Notes: generated by a model not told the origin, from the letters alone. Shown: positions 13,401 through 24,038, numbered from the stretch's first letter. The stretch is DNA of 64,000 bases from Phorcus lineatus (GCA_921293015.1 OV121086.1:44223402-44287401); one strand, 5' to 3'. Made by a program: numbers and translations.

Positions 13401-13465
13401 ACATCCTCTATTCTTAATAACGGTGCAACCTCCTTTGTCGTACTGTACCTATTTATTAACCTCAT
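10463..13465 (-). CDS. pol: Gypsy Pol: RT, RNase H, integrase, chromodomain
   Basis: This 1000-residue frame holds most of a Ty3/Gypsy polyprotein. The RT palm shows FSTIDLFSGY (Asp 38) and YLDD at 100-103. RNase H begins near LTTDASLQGLG (Asp 249), with Glu and Asp partners around 289-316. The integrase has a zinc-binding HHCC region (His 509, His 515, Cys 546, Cys 549), then the DDE triad in HMDTIGPF (Asp 579), LSDNGSAF (Asp 639) and NGASERF (Glu 675). A GPY/F module (FTGPYYISDL) follows, then an acidic linker. Residues about 934-983 form a chromodomain (YKVHWEGYP...ATWEP) with a basic tail. The listed start is only the first Met: the frame lacks the RT N-terminus, which lies in the preceding frame one base out of register. 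All visible catalytic residues are present. Confidence 0.93.
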   Translation of the reverse strand: MRLINRYSTTKEVAPLLRIEDVIDCLGEKKSEYFSTIDLFSGYFQIPLSKESQDIATFVTQDGSYKFTRMPFGLSGAPCTFSRVIQEVFKSLNWKTTLCYLDDIICFSTSFEKHLEDLREVFECLRTANLTAKPNKCDFASKEVKYLGHIFSKNGVQVDTEKTDLIANFPAPKTQKQVRSFLGLSAYYRRFVKDYSKIAHPLNQLLQKDTKFHWDDEKDVAFEKLKTALISPPVLAYPNWDKEFILTTDASLQGLGYVLAQNDADGKEHPIAYAGKSLSPAEKNYSITELELLGVINGIQHFKEYLAGRKFIIMTDHKALQYLTNNRIKSARLIRWSLFLGEFDFKIKYRPGRSISHADCLSRCDHLPASNDNVLADMGQLFTLTTGDKVTNVLQEDTERDDDDESFLEDNDQTVNDGLVDNMDIMEVKRKQYDDPTLRPLIDYLRQDYTTASDKELSTLRLQCKEYVLDDDMLYRLWGPQSAGNWSARCIKQIVIPKSMVNKVLAAYHDNLLAGHQGIDRTFQHIRNKMYWKSMYADIKNYVQTCTECQLVKRAYGRRNAPLKPLPIQGRLWERIHMDTIGPFPVTTTGYKHVLIITCSFSRFTLAIPVQTVEAAEIARIFYDRFICVFGIPKSVLSDNGSAFISRVFQHLCKIMGITSLRTASHHQATNGASERFNYFLEVTLKYYIDKRQNDWDKYLSSVTFAYNSTPHSQGTGFSPYFLVFGQEAVLPIDLELQANSGMPQSIQQRIQEISELVTVTRDIAKQNLVKARERSKEYYDRKTQMPDYELGDKVWLDRRAVGTGLSKKLSSSFTGPYYISDLMGHCTYQLRKVEDNSLLNVPVHADRLKRFVDPMIRDTQGDGADVDSDEAERVEVVDDTKDTTVNQSNTSVKKVRFADENKDDNTKIESELRDDKDREDEEGNEDIKLGQPEVYKVQRIMSSKKINGLPFYKVHWEGYPVSEATWEPSTNISRDLIQAFKISQTVRSNAKKRRKSRRQ

Positions 13466-13467
13466 AT

Positions 13468-14631
13468 CTACGGGTAATCTCCATTCTTGTGGTTTTCCCG
13501 TTTCTTCTTAACTAATATGACGGGCGATCCCCACGGACTAGAAAAGTTTTCCTTGCATATTCCTTTGTCTAACCAATCTCCAACCTGACGATTAATTTCA
13601 GCCCGTGCCTGTGGATTAACTCTATAAAAGCGCTGTTTCACTGGTTTATTATCACCTTCATCTATTTTATGTTCTAATATTTTACAATGTCCCAACTCTG
13701 ATAACGTCGTTGCAAAACAATCTCTATTCTCTGCCAAAAGTATCTTTAAGTCACGTACTTGACCTAATGTTAAATCCTTATTGTCCAAATTTATTTCCAA
13801 TTCTTTAATTATCTCATTTAATTCCTCCTCAGACCAATCCTTCAAAACCGTTTTACTCGGTTTTGTCTCAGATTCTCGAATTTTTGTAATCTCATTTTCT
13901 CTAATATGGTAACAAACTGCCACCTGAGTACCTTTCTCTATCGTTATATCTTCATTATGAACATTAAGTACTCTATAACTCGCAATCCCTTTTGGCGCTG
14001 AAACTAAACACCTAGCCCCTAACACAACATTCTCATTTTGAACTGACGAAAGAGGTTCGCATAGAATATTATCAGTGTCTAAAACATTTGGTATGTACAC
14101 CTGTATTATCATTTCCGAATTTTGTGGTACTATCGTGCGTTTCAAAATTCTTACAGGTGTAAGTGGATTACAATGTGACTCTTTCATGGCATGGTCATCA
14201 CGATTCATTGAAATGCTACAGAGAGGAGAAGTTAATTCTTTGTCAGGAAATGTTACTTCATTTGTCCTAAAATTAATAACCACTCTATGAGATCTCATAA
14301 AATCCAAACCTAAAAATACAGGAAATATAAGCGATTTTACTACATGAAATGTGTGTTCTAAATGTAGATTTCCTATACGAAAAGGAATTGTAATGCGCCC
14401 CAATACTTTAAATATATTCTCACCTATCCCATGTAATTTCGAAATAGTCGACGCTTGTATCTGATATTTTGAAATTAACCCTGTTTTCTTTAAGAGATGT
14501 TCCGTTATGATTGATACTGACGCCCCAGAATCTAAAATACACTCCTGGACAAAAGAACCATCAAGAATGATTTGTATTTTTATTACTTCTAGTGAGTTAG
14601 CTACTTCCCGTAAATGCTTTTCTACTATCAT
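13468..14631 (-). CDS. Gypsy protease and N-terminal start of RT
   Basis: The frame opens at an ATG that overlaps the end of gag in the +1 register. Near residue 34 it carries the retropepsin signature LDSGAS, followed by a flap-like region and FLGLDFM. Near its end SPWGSPVILVKKK marks the first RT block. It then stops at 13468. The sequence that should follow continues in the next frame as the pol entry, so a one-base slip in or near the A-run around 13498-13501 breaks the enzyme. The slip could be a real deletion, an assembly error or (less likely, as it falls inside a domain) programmed -1 frameshifting. The protease should process Gag-Pol in the virus-like particle. Confidence 0.85.
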   Translation of the reverse strand: MIVEKHLREVANSLEVIKIQIILDGSFVQECILDSGASVSIITEHLLKKTGLISKYQIQASTISKLHGIGENIFKVLGRITIPFRIGNLHLEHTFHVVKSLIFPVFLGLDFMRSHRVVINFRTNEVTFPDKELTSPLCSISMNRDDHAMKESHCNPLTPVRILKRTIVPQNSEMIIQVYIPNVLDTDNILCEPLSSVQNENVVLGARCLVSAPKGIASYRVLNVHNEDITIEKGTQVAVCYHIRENEITKIRESETKPSKTVLKDWSEEELNEIIKELEINLDNKDLTLGQVRDLKILLAENRDCFATTLSELGHCKILEHKIDEGDNKPVKQRFYRVNPQARAEINRQVGDWLDKGICKENFSSPWGSPVILVKKKRENHKNGDYP

Positions 14632-15691
14632 CACACTCAGGGCGACATTTTACACATCCTGTTTTATTCTTAGAAAGACCAAACCTATCACTATTATCAA
14701 AACCCGTCCTTCTTATTTTATGGCAACGATAAGCAAATCTTTTCTTAGGTGTAAACTTATACCGTATATTCTTCGAAAACCGACAAACCCTGGCATAGTG
14801 ACCATTCTTTCCACAATTAAAACAAGTCACTTTCCTTGCTGGGCAAACAAGATAATGAGATTTGTTGAACTCACCTTGTCCGCACCTGTAACAACTAGAA
14901 TTGATATTTCCCGGGTGATTCCTGCCGTTAATCCTCTTTTGCTGTCCGTATGATTTATTATGTATTCCTTTCCGAAAGCCTTCTTCTGTTTTCCTTTCCA
15001 ATCGTCCACGCCAATCACGTCTCTGGTCCGGAACTCCGGTCCCTCTTGGTCTGCTCACCGCATCATTCCTATTGCCTTGCCTAGCCCAGCCATTATTCTG
15101 TAACCCATTAGTCCTCCTTAATAAATCCCTTTCTTTTTCATCTAATCTATCAAATAAGGTCTGAAATCTTTGAAAGCATCCCTGAACTACTGGTAGCCCT
15201 GCCTCATCTCCTACCGAATTGGCTAATTTCGCCAATTCTACCGCTTCTGCCAGGGAACAGGGTTTTTGTATTACTACTAAAGATTTAACCTTCGCTGGAA
15301 GCCCTTGAATGAAAGTCTCCTTTACATTATCCTCTGTTTTGTTTAGACCTGTTGCTAAAGTAGTTAAGTCTGCTAAATAGTGATCCAAACACTCCCCAAC
15401 TTGTAATTTTCTATTGTGAAATTTGCTCAGTAAATTCCATTTAGGTATCTTGTGTACATAACGCTCCTTAAATTTATTTTGAATACATTCAAAATCCGAT
15501 AGATCACTGTCTTTTAAATTATTCAACCACAAGTATGCGCTTTCCTTCATAAAAAGTTGAAAAGCCTTGGCCTTCTGTATCCCTGACTATTTTTTAAATT
15601 CAGCGAATAGCTGAAAACGGCTTAAAAATTCACTAGCTACTGAATGATCTGTACCATTAAAGCTGTCTGGACATAACAATCTATCTTCCAT
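14597..15691 (-). pseudogene. gag: Gypsy Gag with internal stop
   Basis: From the ATG at 15691 the frame runs 364 codons to the stop at 14597, broken only by a TAG at 15587-15589; the next in-frame Met is at 15550. The N-terminal half fits the retrotransposon Gag fold (AYLWLNNL, then a leucine-rich segment, then FIQGLPAKV). Near the C-terminus lie two zinc knuckles: a variant CX2CX8HX3C (CYRCG...HYLVC) and a canonical CX2CX4HX4C (CFNCGKNGHYARVC). Gag would package the element RNA. The TAG may derive from TGG (Trp). The end overlaps the protease frame by about 35 nt, in the +1 register. Confidence 0.85.
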
Positions 15692-16150
15692 TGTATTCAC
15701 TATGTCTTCAAATCTCAGTCCCCTTGTCACTGAAAAACCACGCGATCCCTGCGCAATAGGTAATTATTATCTGCCAACTCTATGGACATATTTGATCTTT
15801 ACCTTTCAAATTAACTATACATGAGAACATTTTAATTTCTTCAATTCCACTACCTACGCTCCTTCTACTTTTTGTAAAAAAAATCCTCAAATCTTCTACA
15901 GAAACAAATTTATCCTGTATATATTCTAAAATTTCATCCGTATAACGAACCTTCTAACAACCTTGCGTAATATCATTTTAATCAATTACATTATTTCCTT
16001 CAACGATATTTCCCGTATTCAACTCGTTAGTCTCGCCAAGGAGTTTCTACCACATTTATACTTACTCATCATTTTTAATTATTTTATCTAACCCCACTCG
16101 AAAGAAACCCCCTGCATTTTATTATTTTAAATATTTAAAACCTTCCTTTA
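15692..16150 (-). other. 5' leader of the Gypsy element
   Basis: Untranslated stretch between the primer-binding site and the gag start. The gag frame stays open for about 24 further codons upstream of the ATG without another Met, then meets stops near 15770. The rest is AT-rich, with no convincing frame. Confidence 0.6.
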
Positions 16151-16168
16151 ATTTTGCATCTCCTACCA
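16151..16168 (-). other. Primer-binding-site candidate
   Basis: Directly inside the 5' LTR the minus strand reads TGGTAGGAGATGC. It starts with TGG as a tRNA-primed site should. It agrees with the complement of the animal initiator tRNA-Met 3' end (TGGTAGCAGAGG, from memory) at about 10 of 12 places, so the primer is probably initiator Met but not certainly. Confidence 0.5.
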
Positions 16169-17040
16169 TGTCATATATTTTTATTATTATTTCCTCTCGC
16201 CACACTCACTGGCTTGATATTGGGGACTCGCTTATGAGCCTGCGAGAGGTACACTTTGTAATTAAATACAAGGAAAGGTTTTTCATTATTTTATTATAAA
16301 AACAGTTAAAGCAGTTACATCAATGCACAATTCCTATTCTTACCTAGCCGACCTACCTAACTATTAACTGTAACCCCATACTTACTCTACTCCCTTAATA
16401 CATTACCCATCCTATCCGATGTTGGCACCACCTGTCCAACTTCCTACTCTGCCTGGGTCAGCTCTGCTCTTCCGGAAAGTTACTCTAACTGACCGTGCAT
16501 CCGCTTTTTAACCCTTGATCACATTAATCTTCTCATGGGTGTGTTTTTCTCTTGACCAATCATTTCTTTACTATACCCTATGACATATGTCAGTCAGAAG
16601 TGTACTCTGACCTTCGACCTCGATAACTTCGAACCTTAACCTCTTTGTGACGTCACTACCTACTTTCTCTAATTGACTAATACACTTTGGCAAATGCTTA
16701 GTAATTCATAACGTCACGATAATGCATTCTATCTCTCATTTATTCTTCTTACCAAGCTGTTTTTGACATAAGAATGATTACATGTTTGGCTTGGTCGTAA
16801 ATTCCAATTGACCAAATGTCACATATGTCAGAATACTTGGCCTAAACTCATTTCTCTTCCTTGTTCCTCATGATTAATAACTAAAGAACACGCACCTTTT
16901 GATCACCTGTCCTATTATGTCTTTTGTCTACACAGTTGCTACTTTGAAATAATATTTAACTATTCTAACCTTATTTTAAATATACTGAATATTTCCTAAA
17001 AACCCATATTCTAATTTACTTTTAATCTCACTACATAACA
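16169..17040 (-). repeat. 5' LTR of the Gypsy element
   Basis: This 872-bp copy is the promoter-side LTR for the minus-strand genes. It is identical to the 3' LTR over 16188-17040, contains the same TGACGTCA site, and is followed by the target duplication ATAG at 17041-17044. Confidence 0.95.
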
Positions 17041-17044
17041 ATAG

Positions 17045-20000
17045 TATTAAATGTGTAAAACTCAGTTATGATAACTTTTGTACACAAATTCAGTCGAGAA
17101 GTAATAGGGTTTGAATAAACTCTTTTGTTTGTGCTTGTGTCACTGAAATATCTGAAACTGTTTGTGAGAAAAAAAATAATTCCCGAAACGTCCTTTTAAA
17201 GATCCAATGGTGACGTTTAATATTGTTCCTTCAGATTTTCACTATTTGCTGTCTTTATATATCATGATAGAGGGATAATTAAGTTAGAAATTAGGAACTT
17301 AATGTCAAACTTTCTCATGTTATCTGTCAGTCCAACTGTGTTATATGTACGATATCTATTCTCGACTTACAATATTATTAGAATGCACAAATATAACTGC
17401 CTACATCAATGACTAAATGATGATTTCATTGCATGATTATTCGAAATGGCGATTTTGGGTTTGAATGTAGAAGGTAGAACACATATGATACGTGTCAATT
17501 TCAACTTAAATATATTTCGGGTTTTTCAGTTGAAAAAAATGTCTCTGGATTGACAATGAAGAACTTGCACCACCTACGCACTTGTTCATATGTATCAGTG
17601 TTCAGATTAAGAGGTTAATTGATTTTGATCAAAATATGAAATTCAATTATAGTCCACCGACCAGAATGGATTATTTGGGTATAGACATTGTTTTTACTTT
17701 ACTTCGTACAGTGTCATCCATTACTCCCGTCTTGAAATAATTATGAAAGGGATTCCTTATAGACTCATCGGCAAAAGGAAGTTGTAACAATTTGTATGAC
17801 TCCTATGAAACAATGAAAACCGTTAGGAATATGAGATAAATGTCTCTAGTAAATCAACAAATCTCCTAAACACTGAACCACTGGAAATTTGAATGGAAAT
17901 ATTAACTTTTGCTCTTTAGAAATTCGAAGTCAATAAGGGACCAAAACAAATATTTTCAGACTCTAATTACGATACTGTATCACTCTTTCTTTCATACATC
18001 TGACATTATATGAACGAAAATAGAAACGTTCAATATCTTTATTATATGTTTATTTATGCATTCATATTAAACCTACATCAATGCTTGTTCATATATGAGA
18101 GGATGTAGTTTGACTCAAACATGTGTTAACGATTAATATTTGGTCAATCGGTGACAAGCCTTTGAAGCTTTATAATCACGTGTAATCTTAAGCTTTGAAG
18201 GGTTTTCCTGCCTAACGACATTAACTATTCGTTAATGTCTATTGAGCAGTCGCATAGCACTGACTCATCCTGCTCATGGTCCCCTGGTACAATGTGCATA
18301 ACGCGATACCGACCTACTGCATTTGGCCTCCATTGCGTCACTTAGAGATGGCGTTGACGTTGGTCTAATGCAAGGGGATATCAGTCTTTATGCAGACAAA
18401 ATACCATTGCTTTTGGTATTTTCGATGAGTCCAGTATCCCCCATCCTGTCTGCATTGTGCAATTGAAATTAAGAATTTGTATGATTGTTCCAAGGCTGCT
18501 ATCCACGGGCAGTTTTTCTCTATTGTCAGAGGTTGTTCATGTTTTTTTTTTGGTGTGACTTTTGATGGTTTGTAGGTGTTTTTTTCCCATGGGAATTACA
18601 GTATTCGATTTACGAGCAGTTGTTTGACTTCTGCACCCTTAGCCAGGTCCCGTTAATCTCACCTTTTTGCATTTTTATTTTTTTAGATTGTAGCACTTTG
18701 AATAGGATTTTAACTCTCGTCATTGATATGGAATACTTTTCATCATTACAGTTCAAAAAGTGACATGTTTGTTTTTCCGATCAGGTTATCACCAAACACA
18801 CAGTCAAATAATATGAAGAATGTAATAGATTGGACTGATTCGTAATTAATACGTGATACGTTCTCTGCAACTTTTGTATGCATCGGAATAAAATAACGAG
18901 GTACCGAATGCATTCATTGTCGTCAACTCAAAATACTGCCAGCTCCAAACAGAATGTCCTTAAATTATTCTTTTGTCATATGTAAAGGTTGTTAGTATAT
19001 TTATGTCTTCTGATATTTTGTAGGAAAACTAAATTATTCCGAATCCTTATAGCTGTGCCCAAACCATGATCAAAACTGGCCAAACCAAGGCCATTTGACA
19101 ATAACCAAGATCACAATATTCGATTCCATTGTCAATTTTAATGTACCAATTTTCAAATTAGTTGTAGTTGTATGGTCGTTTCCTTTTGTTTAAAACGTTC
19201 AGTTGTGACCAATGACGCTTTCTACATTCCCGTCAAAGGCAATCAACGTTGAATTGAATCACGATTTTCCCATTTTATCTAGAATATGTAAATAGTACTG
19301 AGAAACATAAGTTCGTTTAGGTATATCTTTTACTGTAAAACGTTTATTTAAAACATAAAAGCAGAACAGATCGAAAACGAACTTTTCCTAACAAACGGAT
19401 TGCAAAAATTGCAGTGAAATTCTAGTCAAGTGTTAAGAGGTCGGCGACATTGAGAACTGTCGGAACCTTTATAAGTTTTCCTCTAACTATAGGTGTGTAA
19501 CAATAACATTATAATCATGTCATATGATTGGAGTACTTTATTCAACCCTTATATCAAGTTAAAGAATGTTACGAGACTCAATGTTTGTGAGTGTGACAGC
19601 ATTCTGGCCGTAAGAGGTCAAGTTATTTTAGAAAAACTGTAATTTCCATGACCATTATTAAACCTTTAATACTTGGAATGTTTGTGCCCGTTAGCTATTA
19701 AAACATATATAGTACAAAGTAAAATGCATGTACACAGAGAAATAGCCATATTGTTTCAACAATGATATAAATAATTAAAAAGAAACTCGAGTGGAAAAAA
19801 TCTTTTAAGTAAAAAGATATTGTTGACATTTTACAATAATACATTTGTTGACAGCAGAGGAAAATGAGGCACGGACAAACAACGTGACACCTCTAGTTAG
19901 AACATTGAAAAGAAAAAGATACCCTGAATAAAGAAACACGAAGTTGAAATTTAGGAAAGTGGTAACAACAATTTCTGAAGCCGGGGGCCATTTCACAAGA

Positions 20001-20489
20001 TATTTTGCAAGTGTTTTTCATCAACCATTGCAGAAATAACTTGGTCTACTGTTTCCTTTCTCCTACGTAAACTCATCATTTTATCTACTCGCATGTTCTC
20101 ACTCACATAGGAGTTACCAATTTTTGGGAGAAGGTTTGATTTTTAAAGATCAAATTGCGAATCCAATAAAACCAAAACAATATCAAGTTTCTCCTTTGCT
20201 TGGTTGTGAGAGGCTGGATGTTTCATTTAAACCTAATCAAGTTGGTCATTAACGACACTCGAATAAGGCTTGGTTTTACATTTGCCTAAGGGAGTTAATG
20301 TTGATATATTGATTTCACGTGAGGAACTAACAAACATCATTAATAATGATTTATCTAGAAGAATTTGAAACTGATCTAAGTCATTATGGACAATTCTATC
20401 AAACGCCTACAAATATACCTCTAATTATGGGTGTAAGCTATCCCCATTAAATAAATAAAAAATGTTACCACACAGTGTGTCACAACATC
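17045..20489. other. Intergenic DNA, no gene seen
   Basis: AT-rich, with short chance frames only. Small hairpins occur, for example GACATTAAC-TATTC-GTTAATGTC at 18219-18241 and AAAATACCA...TGGTATTTT near 18398-18422. 18550-18700 is rich in poly-T. No gene is supported. Confidence 0.5.
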
Positions 20490-20490
20490 G

Positions 20491-20580
20491 CGTGCTGATG
20501 TCACATGACGTCACAACCGTTAAGTATGACTTCCCAATGTTGGCGGCGCGAAAACAATGGTGGAGTCTGCGATTTTCATA
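20491..20580 (+). promoter_or_regulatory. CpG-rich promoter-like patch
   Basis: Within AT-rich surroundings this stretch carries TGACGTCA (20506-20513, CRE/ATF type), GGCGCGAAAA (20545-20554, the complement of an E2F-like TTTTCGCGCC) and an ATG in good context (ACAATGG, 20557). That ATG opens only 11 codons. It could be a host core promoter with first exon, or a fragment of a repeat with CRE sites. No downstream gene is recognised. Confidence 0.25.
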
Positions 20581-23500
20581 ATTTTTATTTGATATAATTC
20601 AGCCGTTTAATTACATTTTAAGAAACTCGTGAATGGTATTGGTGTCCATTCAATTACAACCAATAAGGACCTTTCTGTTTTACTACCCCTGTTTTCCTTT
20701 AAATTCTAAATATCTTTTGATAACTTACTTTAACAAAGGTCAATAATTCTACTAAGTAACCTAATCAAACAATTTTCTAAATTGTTTAAACACATATATT
20801 CGCATTTGTATTTAAACTTTATCGATACTAGATCTTTTGAATGCATGTTGAGATTGAGAGGAGGAAGTTGATTCCAAATAAGTCTTTCTTTAGGTGTCTG
20901 GACATGCTGGAAAGCCTGGGTACCATCATATTCACACGCATGGCATATTCCTACGCCACCCCGAATGACTTCCTAAGATAGGTCTTACTGCATTCCCCGT
21001 ACTTTTCTGTGCTTATGGTCAAAGCTGCTGTGTCATATTCCGAGAGCCAATGACAAATCATATGAGAATTGCTATATTTCGCCGAAGAAGGCCCTTCACT
21101 CAAACTTGAATTTTGACTGGTTGGCAGCAAGGTTGAAGTTATAGCCAGTGGTAGAGACTTGTGCAATTTAAAGCCATGCGGGGGAAGATGGGGTACCATA
21201 GTACAAGGTAGTAAATAAACATATGAATCCACACTTTGTTTCAGAGATGAAGACAGCATAGCTTAAAAATTTTGAAATATTTCAGCCTAGCAAAAAAAAA
21301 GAAAGAAGGAATGATGTTAATTTTATTATCTAATTGAACACTTTTAAATATTGTTCAAAGACCATTAACTACGAACCAGCTTGCATGACCTTTTAGTAAA
21401 TACCAAACATTTAATGTATATGAGTAACTGAAGAAGTGTCGACGTTCAAATTGGCCACTGAAATGCAATTAGATTTGTGCATGTCGATTCATATTTCCTC
21501 GTTATTCTCATGTGCGAGTAGACGCAGATTTCCTATTGACGGATAAAAGCATAGTCACCTTTGGCCTTCTGTATGATTCAGATGATGAGGGAAATGATAC
21601 TAAACTTTCGTCAGAATGAAAGTTTGTTTACGTTTATGGTAGACCACTCAGATATAAAATGATAACTTCTACTCTCATATGTAATATTCATTCTTCACGC
21701 CCTGTTACTCCATCTACTGTCATTATGGACACCGCCTACACTATGTCTCGACGACATTAAAGGAACAGTAGTACGTTTTGATAGATTAAAACATGTTTCT
21801 ACTGTTATTTAATCAAAATAAGCAAGATTGGCTAAGAATTGCTAATCGCTTCCCTTCCCAAAATGTTGGTGATCGGGTTGAGTGGTGGGATGGTTTGAAC
21901 CTTAGAAGATAATAAATTTGGAGAAATAAATATTTAAAAAACACGTGCTACTACCCCTTTAAATCTAGAAATAATATTCAAATCTGTGTTACTTGTTATT
22001 GACCTATTACTAATTAAAAGTTTCCGTTATTGATGTATCGATTAATGCTGGAGCACATATGGATAAACAAGGATCTTTTAGAGAAACGTTTAATTGATGA
22101 AAATGATAAAAAGCTATGGGCGTTTCGAGAAGCCTATTTACCCATTTCTAGAGCTGCTTGTGAGGCATCATTTGTCTGTAGGTACAATCATCATGTTATA
22201 TTGAAAAACATCAATACCTTACGAAAATTCGAACCAAAACTGATCCTGATACGAAATTGTTTAAGGTGTGACAATTCATGTCATACGATATACACTGTGT
22301 GTTTTCTTTTTTTTGGTAAGCTGTTGAGATTTGCACTAATGTTGGTTGACATATCTCCTCCTATAAACATTATCCGTCTACTAGAATTTTTTAAATTTGG
22401 TGATGTTTAGGGAATCTTGAATTTGAGTTTCAGAATCGACATACATCATAAATATAGGAGATGAAACAAGTGTATCCATAATCTATCACCCACAAACGAT
22501 AGGAAGTCATCGCTGTACTTGTTAAGTTCCCATGTCCTAATTGGTCACTGGACAAAGTATGTTTACCATGTATGGCAATTTACAGCTGCATACCGAAAGT
22601 TTGTTCACATACCTGAGTGCCCCAATGCAAATATCATGTACTTTGGGATGTCTTTGAGCATTTTGAAAGCGAAACGGATAGTGTTGAATTTTCAGTACAG
22701 AAGTGAAGATTCATTTTACTTAAACATAATCGTTTATCATACCCAACATTTAACCATAGCAGTTTTGGCAGGTCATAAAAGTGAGCTTCAGAAATACCAC
22801 GTTACAGCTACTTAAAAGTAATATAAGTAAAGCAGCTTACTAAAGGTGTAACTGTGAAATGCAGGGGGGAGATATCATACTATTGGGTTTACACTTCCCA
22901 TTATTTTTCACGATAAAAACCTAGATTCCTTAATGGAGAGGTCATGCTAATTGTAAGCCTAATTTTCATTGGTGTGTGGTTTTATATATGACCTGGGCAC
23001 CTGCAGGTCTTCCTAGTGAAACTTCATGGGGAATATATTTGTTGAGATCCGAAACACTCAACTGTGTAAAACTGAAAAGTGCCCTACTTCTACATCTATT
23101 GTATTCTTATTTTATCTATCTCTTTTTATGTTCATCTCATAAACCCTTTACATTCTTTTTGGTTACTTCAAAATACAATGATATTCAGTCAAGAAAGTAA
23201 TTAACAACTTGAACTTCTAATTTGATTCTAGTTTACTCCAATTTTTAATTTGAATATTTTCAAAATTAAGATTGAATAATTCATGTTTGCACTTAACTGA
23301 CGTAATTGCAGCAGAATATTTGTTTGCCTTTTGTCTGTTGTCAGGCCATACTCCAGAAAAGTAAACATGTTCGAAAACAAACTTTAATGACAAAGACATC
23401 AGTGTATACTTTGTAATGACAACACTAATTGATATGTATATTGTTAAAAATATGCGGATTTCGTGATCAAAAAAGCTATTTTCGCCAAATTACAAGTGTT

Positions 23501-23690
23501 TTTTAAAAACATAATTGGTTACTTTACCGATATTTTATTATCTGAAACATCACCTACATTCGAATTGTTAATAATCCAAGACCAAATGCGAGATAATTAG
23601 TATAAGATGGAGTTGTAACTCTTTAATAGCAGGGACCATATTTCGTCTGTTAAGCACAACGTTTCCTCAGCCTATCAAATGTAAATGTTA
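20581..23690. other. Intergenic DNA with an old duplicated block
   Basis: No gene is supported. 21380-22680 matches 30600-31600 patchily in the same orientation. A 102-residue minus-strand frame at 20951-21259 and a 126-codon plus frame at 22030-22410 have no recognisable domain. The latter's counterpart near 31090 is not open, which argues against coding. Confidence 0.45.
21380..22680. repeat. Old direct duplication, copy 1
   Basis: Collinear similarity with 30600-31600. Anchors are GTCGACGTT / GTCGGCGTC followed by the GTGCAT and GTAG-CG-AGATT blocks, then AATGATACTAAACT / TTAATACCAAACT, and GAATCTTGAATTTGAGTTTCAGAATCGAC / GAATCTTTGAGTTTCAAAACCGAC. Identity looks around 65-75%, so the duplication is old. 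Confidence 0.5.
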
Positions 23691-23695
23691 CATAC

Positions 23696-23797
23696 TGGTA
23701 TATATATATATATACCAGTATGAAATATATATATATATATATATACCAGTATGAAACTTATATATATATATACATATATATATATATACCAGTATGA

Positions 23798-23862
<65 letters not shown>
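23696..23862. repeat. (AT)n microsatellite with CCAGTATGAAA modules
   Basis: A long TA/AT tract is interrupted three times by ATACCAGTATGAAA-like modules (around 23716, 23746 and 23790), ending in a pure AT run of about 60 bp directly against the palindrome at 23863. Confidence 0.9.
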
Positions 23863-23866
<4 letters not shown>

Positions 23867-23998
23867 ATAAAATACTTCAGACGACACTTGCTGTAGATAT
23901 CATTTTAATGATGACTGGGTGCGTCGCATTTCGACTTGATAACAAGTCTTTTCAAAAATGATATCTACAGCAAGTGTCGTCTGAAGTATTTTATTTTC
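23863..23998. repeat. Palindrome, 44-bp perfect arms, ribozyme-like loop
   Basis: The arms 23863-23906 and 23955-23998 are exact reverse complements (44 of 44), with a 48-nt loop. On the minus strand the loop starts with a TTGAAAA-type segment, then GACTTG-TTAT-CAAGTC (a perfect 6-bp stem with a 4-nt loop), then GAAA, then TGCGACGC. That order mimics a type I hammerhead ribozyme with the arms as stem I. The usual CTGATGA is not intact, so activity is doubtful. Hammerheads are known in Penelope-like elements and retrozymes. Confidence 0.85.
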
Positions 23999-24038
23999 AA
24001 ATATACATTTACTTCACGTGCGACCTTTCACCTTTTTA

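Larger units (their letters stand above)
5750..17040 (-). mobile_element. Ty3/Gypsy LTR retrotransposon with chromodomain (11.3 kb)
   Basis: Two long terminal repeats in direct orientation bound this unit. Each begins TGTCATATAT on the plus strand and ends ATAACA, so both termini read TG...CA. The four bases ATAG occur just outside both ends (5746-5749 and 17041-17044), a target-site duplication that fixes the boundaries. The internal genes read on the minus strand as gag, protease, RT, RNase H, integrase and chromodomain, which is Ty3/Gypsy order. A polypurine tract abuts the 3' LTR and a primer-binding-site candidate abuts the 5' LTR. No env-like frame was found. The 3.8 kb between pol and the 3' LTR is non-coding, which is unusual. 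The LTRs are identical over 853 bp, implying recent insertion, although gag and pol are each interrupted. Confidence 0.95.

Noticed and set aside
13480-13520. Programmed -1 frameshift in the Gypsy RT
   Set aside because: The GGGAAAAC string is not in the slippery X-XXY-YYZ phase and lies inside the RT domain, so a one-base indel is the simpler reading.
20951-21259. 102-residue minus-strand frame as a host exon
   Set aside because: No domain or family is recognised and no convincing splice sites were found at its edges.
22030-22410. 126-residue frame as a host gene
   Set aside because: The paralogous stretch near 31090-31330 is not open, so there is no sign of selection for coding.
23675-23887. 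70-residue minus-strand frame made of YIYIYI repeats
   Set aside because: It is the translation of the AT microsatellite and has no coding meaning.
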